Of a DNA stretch of 64,000 bases, positions 13,146 to 25,110 are shown in pieces. Position 1 is the stretch's first letter; each line of letters opens with the position of its first letter. The notes under the pieces were generated by a model. It was given only the letters and a program-made list of their open reading frames with translations, searched no databases and had not been told where the DNA came from. The translations under genes and the position numbers were made by a program. Source of the stretch: Maylandia zebra (lineage: Eukaryota > Chordata > Actinopteri > Cichliformes > Cichlidae); contig NC_135182.1 of assembly GCF_041146795.1 (NCBI RefSeq), forward strand, positions 33,090,509 to 33,154,508, in the 5' to 3' direction.

Positions 13146-16100
13146 TAATGAATAACTCATCCACAAAAAAAAATGTTATTTTTTTAAATAATGAAGAAGC
13201 AAAATACAGAATGCTGTTTCAGTGAGTCACTGTAGGTGTTGCCGACGGGCACATCTGTGACACAGTCAGTGTTTTTAAATGATGCTTAATGAAGAAAACA
13301 AAACAAAACAAATGGCCTTCAGTGCAGATTTCCTTCACCGAGCATATATGTATTGTGACTCATGGCTGGGGATAGCATATTGACATCAGCCACAGTATGA
13401 TACTCTGTGCTTGTGGTCAGGATTTCAGTAAGACCACAGTGTCAACAACAACTGCCTGCAGCAAACACTTCTCCAAAGGTCACCACCGTACATGAGAAAG
13501 GTCGCCACTGTACAGCAGCAGCCTGCGGTTTGTTGTCATGCCTTTACATAATAGTTTATTATATGAAATATTATAGCATTCAGGGAAAACAAATCCTGGT
13601 CTGCTAAATGCAAAGAATACCCTGAAGTTCTACAGAAGAGAGTCCAGTGACAGTCACATGTAAATAACTCATTCACAAACCCTCCTGCATCTAACTTCAT
13701 CTCAGAGTTTGTCCCACATTCTCAGACATATGTTCTTTTTCATGTCAGTAAACCGCAACAAAAAGAGTTTTATCTTCATATATTCTTTATATAAAAATAT
13801 AGCTTTTCAAATCTGATTTGCAGATCTCACACAGGTTCACCTTTTTATGCTACATTAGCCTGCCTACAGTTGCATCTGCAAGCAGCTTGGCAACCCACCT
13901 CGATCTCAGCTGTTCCTCTTCAGTGTCTCGTCAGTGTCAGTGAATAATTATCTTCATTGTTTATTACATAGGTCATAAGTGTGATGTTTATTAGCCCTGT
14001 GACAGGCTCATGACTTGTCCCAGGTATGGCTTACATAACAGTTTGAAGCTAATGAGAAATTACTATGATAATGGTATAAGACAAGAGCATCGAATAACTA
14101 CGATACTGTATGTTAAAAACTCAAGTGACAGTATCGAGCTTAAACTACTCGTGATAGTCGCCTTGAAGGAGATGCAAAGGTCTGTGACAACCACCAGCTG
14201 AGATGTGCAGTCTTTGCGGTTCTGGCCTGGTGCCACTGCCATATGCAACGTTATTTTTAATATATGGCATCATTTATCACAGGTGATTTTTTTAACCTGA
14301 CCTCCTCCTCTGCTTTGTAAATGGCAATGTTCCCTTCTATAAATCCAGCCTTCATCTTGTTATGCTGCCATAAACCTGATTATGAAATTGTACATGGCAA
14401 TAACAAAATAGCTGCCAGGGTTGGAACCTTTTCAATAAACATAAATTGTGAAAAAATAAATAAATAAATGCCTCTGGTCTGTGTCCAACCCCTGATCTGT
14501 GTACATTAAATAAAGTAAAGCTTTTAAAATCTGATTATTTTACAAACACAGTCTTTAGAAAGCTACTAATTCGAATGGGAGTACATGTAACTTAATGTGT
14601 GTTATTCATTCGTCTCTGACCCTGAAGTCAGTTTATTTCAGAGCCCCTCCACACACACACATTCATCTCCATTAGAGTCAGTGAGGGGTCTGCCAAGCCC
14701 TTCGCACCTCTGTCAGTCCCCATACTTTGGATGACATTGAGCCCAGCAGTAGTCGAAGAGCTACAGGGGAGGTGAGGGTGACTCAGTGGGAGTCCTTGTG
14801 GTGTTGGACTCCTGTAACTGCATCAACTGCTACTACCTTTATGACTACAACTACTGCTTCCTCTGCTACTTCTGCTGTCCTGTGATTTGTCTTCTCTTAC
14901 TGCTACAACTGCTGTACATCCTTGCTATACTACTACCACTGCATGAATAAATAGCTTTGCACTTTCACTAGCTGTAGAGATGGTTGCAAAGTGTAAAGGG
15001 GAGGCAGCTCCCCCTCCTCTTTACCCTTTCATCCACCATTGCCCATCAGACCCAAAGTCATCCAGGAAAGTGGAGGCCACAATTTTATTGGCACTTATGA
15101 CCCACAGCAGACCTGCAGTGATCAACAGGGGGATGGACACTCCGACATGGCATGGCCAAGGAGGCCAGTGGACCATGGTAGCTTCATTAACACCGGTACA
15201 TTAACTTTAAATCCATGCAAAGCCACCCCCAGCCCCTGGATATCAGGTGAGAGGCCTCAGCTACAGCTTGTGAGGGTCAATCTGCAATAAAAGGCATCCG
15301 TTTTCACAGCCTGCGGCAGAGAGATTGGAGACCTCCCACTCCTATTTGAGCCATTAACTTCACCCTTTCATGGCAGACAGAGGGACTTGTGACTGAGCTC
15401 CCATAATCCCTGGCATTACCTTCACCTGACCTTCATATGCCCAAGGAAAGAGCAAGGATGTATGAAAAGATGAGTCTGCTGAAAAGAAGCTGCAGCTGTT
15501 GAAAGAACATTAGTAAAAGAGATATAGAGGGAGTATGTGTGATTTCCAAATTTGTGTTTTGGAAGGAAGTTACTGTGTTTCTGAAGGTCATACTGTAGCT
15601 TAATACATACAAGAAATTACCCCCGATATCTCTAGGTCTGTTCAGAGGACGTGGGCTTAACAAACAGCCACTGCATTTGTACTGGTCAAAGTTAGGATTA
15701 TGGTTAAGTGTTACATAATGACTAAATGAGTTAAAACTGAATAGAAGTGCTCCCACAGTTTCACACTGTGCTGCTTTATCTAGTAATCATTATTCAGTAT
15801 CTGCCCACGGGCCACACTTTAAGATAGTGGGGAAGTTCTGAAGGCTGTCGAAGTACAGCAATGGCTTTCTCTGAAAACTTTCAATAAATCTTTCAGCCCT
15901 AATGAAGACAATACCAGTCAGGTAGCTGTTTGGTTCACTGAAAATTAACTGTGGTCCATTTGGCCAGTCAGTGCAGAATGTTTGTACTGCTGAGAAAGCT
16001 GATATTTGAACTCTAGTTCAGCTCAATCAGCTTTCTTCTAAGCACACTCATTTGTTCATCACATGAAAACCTAAAAACAAACCCACCAAGCACTACTAAT

Positions 16101-16655
16101 GCAGAGACATACAGGAAACCAAGTGATACATGCATGTAACTAAAGAGTTTCAGTTTATGTTCACAGAGAAAGAACATTAAACTTTTAATAATTTTAAATA
16201 ATTTTTAAATTTTCTCTGCATCTGCCTCAGATTATCGCTACTGTCACTACACAAATCTCAGATATATAAGTTCTCCTGATAAGGGACACCAAGTCCCTGG
16301 TCTTTAAAGAAAAACGCTTGTTGCACAGTCGAGTTTGCCTCATCCAAGCATTGCTTTCTCGGACAGCTTGTTCTTAACAGACAATAGGTTTTACATTTCT
16401 GGTTGGGGGTGCTCTTGCAGTGTGGCCTGCAAAGCCAGCTTCCTCTCACTTAAGATGAGCTGCTCCTTTCTTTGTGGAAATGGGAAAGCTCTCTGAGGAC
16501 CAGCTGGGCTCAGCTGCCTTTGTAGGAAATCAACCAGCCATATACCAAGGAGGTTAATGTTATTCGATTCAGTACTTCCCTTTCCATACTTTGCTTCAGC
16601 ATCTCATGTAAGGGTGGCTATTTGTACCCTATTATTTTTTTAATATAATGTAATA
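13146..16655. other. No recognisable gene; small repeat scraps
   Basis: It holds a cryptic trinucleotide stretch of CTGCTAC/ACTACC type (about 14,820-14,945) and a short hairpin of GGGGAG/CTCCCC near 14,995-15,025. Open frames such as 15,433-15,756 minus have no recognisable domain. Confidence 0.45.
13996..14033 (+). repeat. Short fragment of the 1,768-bp SINE family
   Basis: 'agccctgtgacaggctcatg' followed by 'acttgtcccaggt' matches the middle of the repeat described at 1,768-1,969, with divergence. Too short to say more. Confidence 0.4.
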
Positions 16656-16805
16656 GTGGCTGGGTTTGAATCCACCAGCTGCACCAGCTGGCCAGGACCT
16701 GTGTGTGGATGTTTGCTTCCTCACACAGTCCAAAGACATGCAGTTAGTAGAGTTCAGTTAATTAGTGATTCTAAATTGTTCACAGATGAGCAGTGGGGGG
16801 CACAA
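16656..16805 (+). repeat. tRNA-derived SINE, 5' and middle part
   Basis: Contains a B-box-like 'gggtttgaatccacc', the phrase 'cacagtccaaagacatgcag' and 'ttaattagtgattctaaatt'. These correspond to the part of the SINE missing at 1,768. The copy stops before its usual 3' end and is followed by a TA microsatellite at 16,829. Confidence 0.6.
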
Positions 16806-16828
16806 CTTTAAGCCTTTAAAACAAAACT

Positions 16829-16856
16829 AATATATATATATATATATATATATATG
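16829..16856. repeat. (TA)n microsatellite, left of LINE copy 1
   Basis: About 13 uninterrupted TA units. It directly adjoins the inverted 5' part of the LINE insertion. Confidence 0.95.
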
Positions 16857-17100
16857 TGTTGGGTATCGAAGAATCCATAGGTCCCTCATCCTATTCATGT
16901 AGCCCCTTCCGCCGGGGTTACTTGCATAGTAGCATTCCAACAACGCCCTGTTTTCGTCTCTTGCCCACCGATGCCTTCTTGTTCCAGTAGCCCACTTTTC
17001 GTCAGGGTGCCCTGGTTCCTCAACACCTGACGCGGACCTTGTTGATCCGGGCGACGTCCGAGCCGGCATGCCTTCATATTTATCTGTCTCGCTCACGGTG
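16857..17100 (-). pseudogene. R4/Dong-like LINE, inverted N-terminal segment
   Basis: The minus strand encodes a frame with TVSETDKYEGMPARTSPGS, then HPDEKWATGTRRHRW, RDENRALLECYYASNPG and RGYMNRMRDLWILRYPT. This resembles the N-terminal region of teleost LINE proteins of the restriction-endonuclease type (R4/Dong/Rex6-like), upstream of the reverse transcriptase. Its orientation is opposite to the adjoining C-terminal segment at 17,101. Everything between the two protein ends is missing. This is the pattern expected of twin priming during LINE insertion. The fragment is non-functional. Confidence 0.7.
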
Positions 17101-17325
17101 GGTGAAGGTAACGGTGGTCCCCGTGGTAATCGGAGCACTAGGTGCGGTGACTCCCAAGCTAGGCGAGTGGCTCCAGCAGATCCCAGGAACAACATCGGAG
17201 ATCTCTGTCCAGAAGAGCGCAGTCCTGGGAACAGCTAAGATACTGCGCAGGACCCTCAAGCTCCCAGGCCTCTGGTAGAGGACCCGAGCTTGAAGGATAA
17301 ACCGCCCGCAGGGGCGTGCTGGGTG

Positions 17326-17328
<3 letters not shown>
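17101..17328 (+). pseudogene. R4/Dong-like LINE, C-terminal end and 3' UTR
   Basis: The frame VKVTVVPVVIGALGAVTPK through to a terminal ...LKLPGLW and stop is nearly identical to the end of the copy at 19 kb. About 50 bases of 3' UTR follow, ending 'gcgtgctgggtgtt' directly against an AT microsatellite. The restriction-like endonuclease core and zinc finger lie upstream in the full protein and are absent here. With 16,857-17,100 this forms one insertion of roughly 470 bp, rearranged at its 5' end. Confidence 0.85.

Positions 17329-17400
<72 letters not shown>
17329..17400. repeat. (AT)n microsatellite, right of LINE copy 1
   Basis: About 35 AT units between the LINE 3' end and a hAT-type end at 17,401. 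It reads as Ile-Tyr repeats in several frames, so open frames here are not genes. Confidence 0.95.
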
Positions 17401-17403
<3 letters not shown>

Positions 17404-18164
17404 GGGTGCAACGATACACAAAATTCACGGTTCGGTTCGGTTCGATACTTTGGTGTCACGGTTCGATATTTTTTCGATACAAAAAAATGTTCATGCATTT
17501 TTAATTTGTCATTTATTAAAATTATAAATATATATTTTAACTCAAAAGTACAGTTTTTAAATTTAACCCTAACCCTTGTGCGTGTTTTTTATTTTGACAG
17601 CGAATGCGCACCTGCGGACCACTTATGTGCAGCCCTGGTTATTTAGCTCATCATATCGCAGCCACAGAAATTCTTTTGTCCATGAAACCATAAAGCTGCA
17701 CTTTCTTTTTGCCTTATAGTCTGATTTGTCATAACTTCTCCGTTTTGTGGTAAGCTTTTCTTTGGCTGTCACTTCTTCACCCTGACCTGTCTTATTTGGC
17801 TCAGCAGAACTGAAATGCTTTTACACGCTCACTCACATAAGCTCAGCGATTCTCTGCGCGATCAACCTCTCACATGTGTAAGCTGCGGGAGATTTCACTT
17901 GTCATGTTTGCATAGTAAGCTAACGATTAATAAGACGATGTCAGAGGAATTGGTGCACAAATTATCATCACTCACAGATCAGTGCTGTCGCTCTCTATAC
18001 ACAGTTCGCACGATTGCAAAGTGAAAGCAAAAAAACAAGCGCAAATTCAAACGCGACTTCAATATGTCACATATTGACAGTGGCTCACCGATGCCAATGA
18101 CATAATTACCCAGCTACATTTCTGAAAGAATGCAAAAGCATTGACATATATTTTTCCTACAATA

Positions 18165-18256
18165 GCCCGACGGGCAGGGAAGAGAAAGATTTTGGTAGCC
18201 CGACTGAAAAAAATCGCTAGCTCCAGGACGTCGGGCTAGCGATATTGCAAGCCCTG
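18165..18256. repeat. Terminus of a second hAT-type element
   Basis: It contains two copies of 'gtagcccgac/gtcgggctag' that can pair as a stem, and ends 'gatattgcaagccctg'. The inverse of this end (starting 'cagggcttgcaata') is a hAT-style terminus. The matching left terminus was not found in the window. Confidence 0.5.
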
Positions 18257-18844
18257 TATCTGATTGAGGAATCACTCATCTTTGGAAAAGAGAGTTTATT
18301 ACAGAGAAATGGCTCTTTCCAAAATAAAAGCTATACTATCCGCTTCTTCTGGGCTATATTCTCAGCAGCATAAGGAGAATCATGTGCTAACAGCTGTCTA
18401 AATGACTCGGCTAAAGTTAGTAGCATGCTTGCTTTTTTTTGTCTGCTTCCACTTGTCTTTGCACTAGGATGATGTCGGCGTAAATGTGCAGTCATATTCG
18501 TTGTGTTCCCACTAGTGCTTTCAGGTTAATCTCGTTGAAATGACCTTAACGCCACAACACGGCAAATCTCCGTTAACGAGCTACCGCCGATCGCTCCGTG
18601 CATGGGGCTAGACGGCCAACACGTTAACGAGCTAACTGCGCTAACACACTAGTTCACACCAATGTAATTGAGCATTGCATGGCACATCCAACATACTGTT
18701 TTACTTTAGTCCATGACTCGCTTACCTTCAGGGTCATACGTCACATGAAAACCAAAATAATTCCAAACGCCAGATCTGAATGAGGTTCAATTTGCCTGTT
18801 GCAAGTAGAGCTTAACTTCTGTCTCGCTAGCTTGCCCTGCGCTC

Positions 18845-18968
18845 TTCCTTCTGACTATGCTGTCTGTGTTGAGCGCTCAGTGGATCTGCGCTCGACAGTG
18901 CAGCCTAGGCGGAGTAGTCGAACACAGATTCACTGAGCGCTCAACACAGACAGCATCGTCAGAAGGAA
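18845..18968. repeat. Inverted repeat, 38-bp arms
   Basis: Left arm 18,845-18,882 and right arm 18,931-18,968 are reverse complements apart from one or two bases, separated by 48 bases that also pair in part. The arms share 'tgagcgctca'. Left of the arm, sequence continues (tgccctgcgctc...) with no partner on the right, because the right side is replaced by LINE sequence. Confidence 0.9.
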
Positions 18969-18994
18969 AATTGATAAAATAAATTACAAATGGT

Positions 18995-19701
18995 GCGGTT
19001 GGTTAGCACAAGAACAAGCTCTGAGTACAAGATCCATAGAGGCTGGGGTCTATCACACCAGGCAAGACCCCAGGTGCAGGCTGTGTAAAGATGCCCCAGA
19101 GACTATCCAGCACATAACAGCAGGGTGCAAGATGCTAGCAGGCAAGGCATACATGGAACGCCATAACCAAGTGGCCGGCATAGTGTACAGGAACATCTGT
19201 GCCGAGTATAACCTAGAAGTCCCGAGGTCAAAATGGGAGATGCCCCCAAGGGTGGTGGAGAATGACCGAGCTAAGATCCTGTGGGACTTCCAGATACAGA
19301 CGGACAAAATGGTGGTGGCTAACCAACCGGACATAGTGGTGGTAGACAAACAGAAGAAGACGGCCGTAGTGATCGATGTAGCGGTTCCCAATGACAGCAA
19401 TATCAGGAAGAAGGAACACGAGAAGCTGGAGAAATACCAAGGGCTCAGAGAAGAGCTCGAGAGGATGTGGAGGGTGAAGGTAACGGTGGTCCCCGTGGTA
19501 ATCGGAGCACTAGGTGCGGTGACTCCCAAGCTAGGCGAGTGGCTCCAGCAGATCCCGGGAACAACATCGGAGATCTCTGTCCAGAAGAGCGCAGTCCTGG
19601 GAACAGCTAAGATACTGCGCAGGACCCTCAAGCTCCCAGGCCTCTGGTAGAGGACCCGAGCTTGAAGGATAAACCGCCCGCAGGGGCGTGCTGGGTGTTT
19701 G

Positions 19702-19704
<3 letters not shown>
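18995..19704 (+). pseudogene. R4/Dong-like LINE, C-terminal third with restriction-like endonuclease
   Basis: An open frame runs from about 18,995, without its own start, to the stop at 19,648-19,650, followed by 54 bases of 3' UTR. It begins in a helix-rich stretch (LAQEQALSTRSIEAG). It then has a zinc knuckle CRLCKDAPETIQHITAGC (C-x2-C-x8-H-x4-C), followed by the restriction-like endonuclease signature: Q-P-D-I-V-V-V-D then V-V-I-D-V-A-V-P and the K/E-K-Y motif near EKLEKYQGL. These are the PD-(D/E)xK-type catalytic residues of R2/R4-class LINEs. No stops interrupt this part, so the copy is fairly young, but the reverse transcriptase is missing by 5' truncation. The 3' end abuts a TA microsatellite. 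Confidence 0.85.
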
Positions 19705-19705
<1 letters not shown>

Positions 19706-19754
<49 letters not shown>

Positions 19755-19765
19755 ATATATATATA
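19706..19765. repeat. (TA)n microsatellite, right of LINE copy 2
   Basis: TA repeats with a few ACATATACAT interruptions, immediately after the LINE 3' end. Confidence 0.95.
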
Positions 19766-22700
19766 CAACACAGTATTGCACATTGCCCTTTGGTTGGTCT
19801 GCCACAGGGCACTTTGTTTAGTCTTGAATTCTCAAAGGGGAAAAAGGGAACATACTGGAAGAGAGCATAGAAATAGAATGAAAGACTAATTCAGTTGGGG
19901 CCCTTAAAGGGAAATATGGATGTCCTGCTGGGTGGATACTCAGAGTCCCTCAGCACAACAAAGCACTTTGAGTTCCAGTTGCACTGCTCACCTTGCGTTT
20001 ACGCAGACAAATGGATATGCATTAGTAAAAAGGTGTGCGTGTGTTTGGGGCAGCGGTGAAGTCCTGGCTTGATACTTGTCGGCCTCGTCAGTCTAAGAAT
20101 ACAAATACGCTGCCTCTATTTGATTCCCAGAAACATTTTTTGGAATACAGAACCCGAAGAAATAAATGACATTTGGACATTTGCTCATCTTGTGATGTCT
20201 TGTGTTCTGTGCTCTTCTGCAGAGCTGTGAGGATTCATGTTCTGCATACTCTTGTTTTAGTACATGTGGATATATCTTTTTGTACATCTACATGCAATCT
20301 TCTGATTGCACTTGCAGTGCACTTGCACAGCGCAGTTGTCCCTGCATCAGCCCAGGAGCCTTCCAAGTTCACACCTTGTTAAATTCTTTATGGAGTATTT
20401 CTGACACTGAGATCAGAGTGACTGTGTTATCAAGAGCTTGACTTGTATCATATTGAAACTATGCGAGACTATAAACACATGCAATCATGTATTCTGTTTT
20501 TGTTTCCTTCACAGTATCAGGGTTAACCTTTGAATACACAATCAAATGTCATATCTGAGGCGTACACAGAAAAGGAATATCTGAATAGCTATCACAGAGC
20601 TGGATTCTTCTCTCTTTACAAATAGGACATCTATAATAGAAGCTGTGATAAATCTGCCCACCTACATCTATCCTTCATTAGTGCCGAAGGGGCTATAGCT
20701 GCTATTGATTTTGGTAAATATGAATGGAACAAAACTATACAGGGAAAAAAGCTCATGTCTCACTTGTGGCAGGTTCTTATCACTCAATTTGCTTCCTAGT
20801 TGTCTATTGCTAGAGATAACAAAACTACACTTATTCCAAACATCGCTTCTCTCCACAGAAACACCGAAGCAGTGTTAAAATGCAGCATACAGCTCAGTGA
20901 AATAGGAGCTTTGTGCACAGAAATGCTGGAATCCCCTTAAATATCAAATGTGGAAGCAATTCAACAGCTTCCCTACAAGACTTCAAAGAACAGATTTTCT
21001 ATTTCTGTAGCATATTATTATCTAACACCTATTTACAAACACCATTTTGACATTTTAGTACATTGTATAGTTTAAGTGAAAAGTGCCCAAACAACCTGCT
21101 AGGCGGTATGTGCGCCCCCCCCCCCCATTCAGATTTTCCTAAGAATATTGTTTTTCAGAAGCTTGAAAAACTGCTTTTATGTAACAAAAATTTGTTGCAT
21201 CATTTGAGTCACAGCAGTGCATAGCAATTCACTGAGCTACAGTACAATGTGTGTGCAATTGACAGAAGAGACGGTGGCAAAAAGAGCAGAGCCACGGCAC
21301 CCCCTGCAGGAGACAAGAGGAGAGGATTCATTTCAACCTCCTGTTAGCTTGTGCTGTAAAAATGTGTTTATCCTGGCATTAAAGATAATAAAAGCTAAAA
21401 CAATAATTTGATCATGTAAGACAACAGAAAAAGGTCTGCATGTGCATAATGCCTTTAAACTGATACTTAACCTGCCATCGTGCTCCTGTTAGAAACCTGG
21501 TCATCTACAGGCATTCTTTGTTACTGTTGTATTACACAATGAAAGATTTGCTGATTATCCTAATGTCGTAAGAGCCACACTCTGTGTTACAGTGTGATAG
21601 TACTGTGCTCCAGTTGTTATTAAGATAAATACGCTGCACAGTGAAGACAAAAATGCCTAGTTACAAGCACAGAAAGCGCCTTTTATTGCATAAAGCGATA
21701 CACACTTAAATGCCGGCACATGCTGACATTTGGAACCTCTTTGACACATTTTCAAAATCCTGCTGTCGACTGAAAATCTAAAAACTTCAGTGATTTAAAA
21801 AGACTTGTTACTCTAAAAGTACTATGTGTTCCTTTGTCAGACTTATGCTAGTCTCTCCCATCATTGCGTCACTTTTTCATTGGTGCAACAAAGGCAAATA
21901 TGCCTGTTAACTCCAGGAGGCACGTAGGATTCACTTCCAACTTGGAGCAGATCAAAATCACAGAGGGTGGCATTCTACACATACTCTGTAATACTCGTGC
22001 AATCAATCATCTTTCTTTACCTCTCCTTCTCTGTGTCTCTCTTACATGCCCATCATTTGCAACCCAGCTCTGGCTTTGCAGGAACTTCTTCCATGAAAAA
22101 GTATGAAAGGGTATTGTTTGAGCTAAGCACGATGAATGAGAGATTGAATGCACCGCGGGGAGGCTTTTGCTTACAGTACATGGACTAGAATAGCATCCAG
22201 GGCTCAGTAAGGCAGCACTAAACCGTATGTGTGCGGCACAAAGAGGGGAGTGGGAGATTCAAAGTGAGAGGTAATGATTTTTCCTCCTAGTGAGACACTG
22301 CCCCATACAGTGCTGACTAATAGAGAAGAGGAGATAAGAGAAGAATAAAAGGAGGGAAAGGGGGGAAATCTTTTTCTCTTCTAATCAGTCCAACTTTTAA
22401 CCAGTCTTAAAACGTCTTTTGACTGATACAGATTAGTGAATTAGTTTACTTAATTAGTTCAGCGGCTTCATACTGTGCAGCATTCAGTTTCATGATTCTT
22501 CAAATAGCTTTAAAAGCTATAAGAAGACGAATAAGTTTCCCATGTGAATGCACTGGGCAAACATCATTTTAAATGTTTTGAAGGGTCATATTTTAACCTT
22601 CTGTTTTCCTAAACTAAGCTAAGCAGTTAGTAAAGACTTGACTTTTTCTACCAACAACTTCCCAGCTGCCTAAAGAGAGCTTTACCACACGTTAAAAGAA

Positions 22701-25039
22701 TCACTCAACTTCTAATATCATAAGCAAAGATGCCAAAAGCCGTTATTTGCATTTCTCAGTAATGGCAGCAAGATATTTGAATCCAGGTTATCAACAGTTA
22801 TTATCCATACTTTTACAAATAGGATGCAGGTTTATAACCAAACTAGCATATTACCAGTGGCTCCAGGACTCCTACTCTTACCTTTCAAAACAATATATTG
22901 TAGCTGCCAATTGAAAGGGAACTATGATCTTTGCATAATCTCACACATTCAAAAAGAAACTTGAGTTTAAAAAAAAGCATTCATCAAAAGAAATTTCAGA
23001 ATCTATCTTATGAGCTACAAATTAATTAAAAAAGACTAAGGAATGAAGGCATTCATGCTTTTCTGTGGTAACACATTTCAAGACCAGAATGTTAAAATTT
23101 CTGCAATTTGTATGAAACTAAGCAGTCTACATACTGAGGGGTCTGACACACTGACACTGTTGAATTTAAAATGTCTTTTGTAAAGAAGGCACAGGCTTTA
23201 ATCAAGCTGTGTCATTCTGGAGGGTTTGCATGTTTACCCAGTATCTACCTGGAAGTCCTCTGTGTGCTGTTCCCAATATTGTCAGGTCAGGTTCTTCAGA
23301 AACTCAAAATTCTCGTAGGTGAGATGGAATATAAATGGATTATTAGAAAGCCTCAGTAATCAAAGACTTCTGCTTTTACCTTTCATAAATCTCAATGATG
23401 TGGTTTAAAAGTCTAATTTCCCTCCAATTGGGGGAACAGCACATAACTGTTTTTTTCTTATTTTCTCTTGCACAATTTTATGTCATCTTGTCAGGTGCCA
23501 CCCGCTGCAGATATGTATATGATGTCCTCTTCACCCCCATAGATAACTGCCCCATTTTGAAACCTACAAAGTCAACATTAGGAGTTTGGAGTGGTGGCAG
23601 AGGGGCATTTATCCATTTCACTTTTTTTCTATTTGCTGATTTGTTTTGGTTTCATTCACACATGAGTTTTACTCTGGTTAGGTTTCTGTACTGAAAACTA
23701 TTTGGTTAGGTTTAAAAACAATGTGCAAAGAAACATTCATAATATTAACTCTGCACATTATAAAAGACTGACTTAGGGGTGACAGAGCATTCTCATCTAT
23801 GATGTAACCATCAAAAATACAGCTTTTGTACAAATGAGCCACTGCGACAAAACAGCAAAGTTACACACTTGTAAAAGAAGCTGTGCTCTTTTATTGAGCT
23901 CTCAAAGCATACTGACAACAACACCAATATCACTGGAGAAAGGAGCCTCTTTTAGTAAGCAAATAGCATCTGATAGGACAAAAGTATTGAAATTTGATCT
24001 CAGGTGGTAAACTGCATGAAGGAAGCTCAAAACTATGTCTTTACTACCCAAAACTTGTATGACTTTATATTAACCTCCAAGGTGAGGAATGCTTTGGGCT
24101 TAGGCAGGATTCACCTCCCAGATGAATGTGCAAGGCCCTGTCTGCCTCAACCAGCTGTGCACATTCGAGATCTCTGAGCTCGAAATCAATCCCACTTTAA
24201 ATAGTGAGAGCAGCAGCTTGTATGTAGATTGTCTTTGTTGCGATTCATGGACTGCTTAAATTCCAGCACAGCCCCCTTTAACGCAACAATCTGACAACAA
24301 TACAAAACATCAGTGCCAACATCCCAGCAACCCGTTTCTCAGTGTCACGCTCTGTTTAAACTTGATTTGCAGCAACATCTTCCTCTTGATGTTCACATTT
24401 GATGCTGCAATCCAGGGTTATTTCTCCCTAACTATAATCTATAGTCAAACTTTAATGCAACAAATGCACTCACTAAGCACCTGTGGTTGCTCCTCTCTGC
24501 TGGCTCTTCTCCATAGTGAAGCGTCAGCTAGTAGAACAAACTTTCCAGTATTAGAACCCACTCTGGCAGCATTAATGACGTCTCAGTTCCTTTAAATAAT
24601 ACTTTCTACAACAGTGGATGTGCATTCCATACAACTGAAATATTCGATGGCAGAGTGGAAAATCCACTGACTTCCCCAATAAGGTCTGAAACTTACACTG
24701 TCTTAAGATGAAAACCCACAAACAGAGACTACTACTAGTACTTACTCTCACCACTCTGCTCTTATACAACACCAAACAGAAAAACGTTCCCTCTAAGGAA
24801 GAAGAGAAAGAAAAAGGAGCACACACATAAAAAAATCTCTTAAAGCATTTTGTTATCTCAGTTGTCCCTTCACCAAATCACTGAAGAACTACGGGAAAGA
24901 ATATTGGAATCTTATGTTGCAGGTTTGTCAGAGAAAATCAAGCAAGACATTCCCAGTGCACTTCAGACCCAGCAACACCCTTTGACAAAATCTAGTTCAT
25001 CACAGGGGCAAAACTCCCAAACACAACCCTAACAACACA
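19766..25039. other. No recognisable gene
   Basis: Mostly AT-rich, without domain-bearing frames. A C12 run lies at 21,115-21,126. Around 20,930-21,010 a frame resembling a LINE tail ('STASLQDFKEQIF') can be read, but it is too short to call. The stretch 22,230-22,380 is purine-rich. Frame 24,850-25,032 plus (...ITEELRERILESYVAGLSE...) is unrecognised; it lies just upstream of the Penelope-like relic and might belong to it. Confidence 0.45.
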
Positions 25040-25110
25040 GTGAATGCTGTGCAGTGAGATGTTTCTACATGGGAGAAACAAAACAGCAACTCCAGAAACT
25101 CATGGCATGA
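25040..25110 (+). pseudogene. Penelope-like element GIY-YIG relic
   Basis: Across one small frame shift the plus strand reads VNAVQ-CSE then FYMGETKQQLQKLMA. This resembles the GIY-YIG endonuclease start of teleost Penelope-like retroelements (pattern AVQCSE...LYIGETKQPLHKRMA). A stop follows at once and no reverse transcriptase is recognisable upstream. Short and decayed; chance similarity is possible. Confidence 0.4.

Larger units (their letters stand above)
17401..18968. mobile_element. hAT-like foldback element, 3' truncated, with nested insert
   Basis: The left end ('aggggtgcaacgatac', then a repeated 'ggttcggttcggttcg' motif) is a familiar teleost hAT-type terminus. The expected opposite terminus is absent. 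At 18,268-18,968 the body continues to a large inverted repeat (18,845-18,882 against 18,931-18,968) and is cut off where the second LINE copy begins. A second hAT-type terminus facing right ends at 18,256. This suggests that another element, possibly much of 17,600-18,256, lies nested inside. No transposase frame is visible. Where the nested element begins could not be resolved. Confidence 0.55.

Noticed and set aside
17159-17504. Long Ile-Tyr-rich open frames on both strands
   Set aside because: They are translations of the AT microsatellite and of antisense LINE sequence.
19053-19805. 250-codon minus-strand frame, the longest in the window
   Set aside because: It is the antisense of the LINE restriction-endonuclease region plus the TA repeat; the plus strand carries the zinc knuckle and endonuclease motifs.
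20930-21010. Possible LINE C-terminal tail
   Set aside because: A short string (SLQDFKEQ) is suggestive, but there is no second motif or recognisable 3' UTR.
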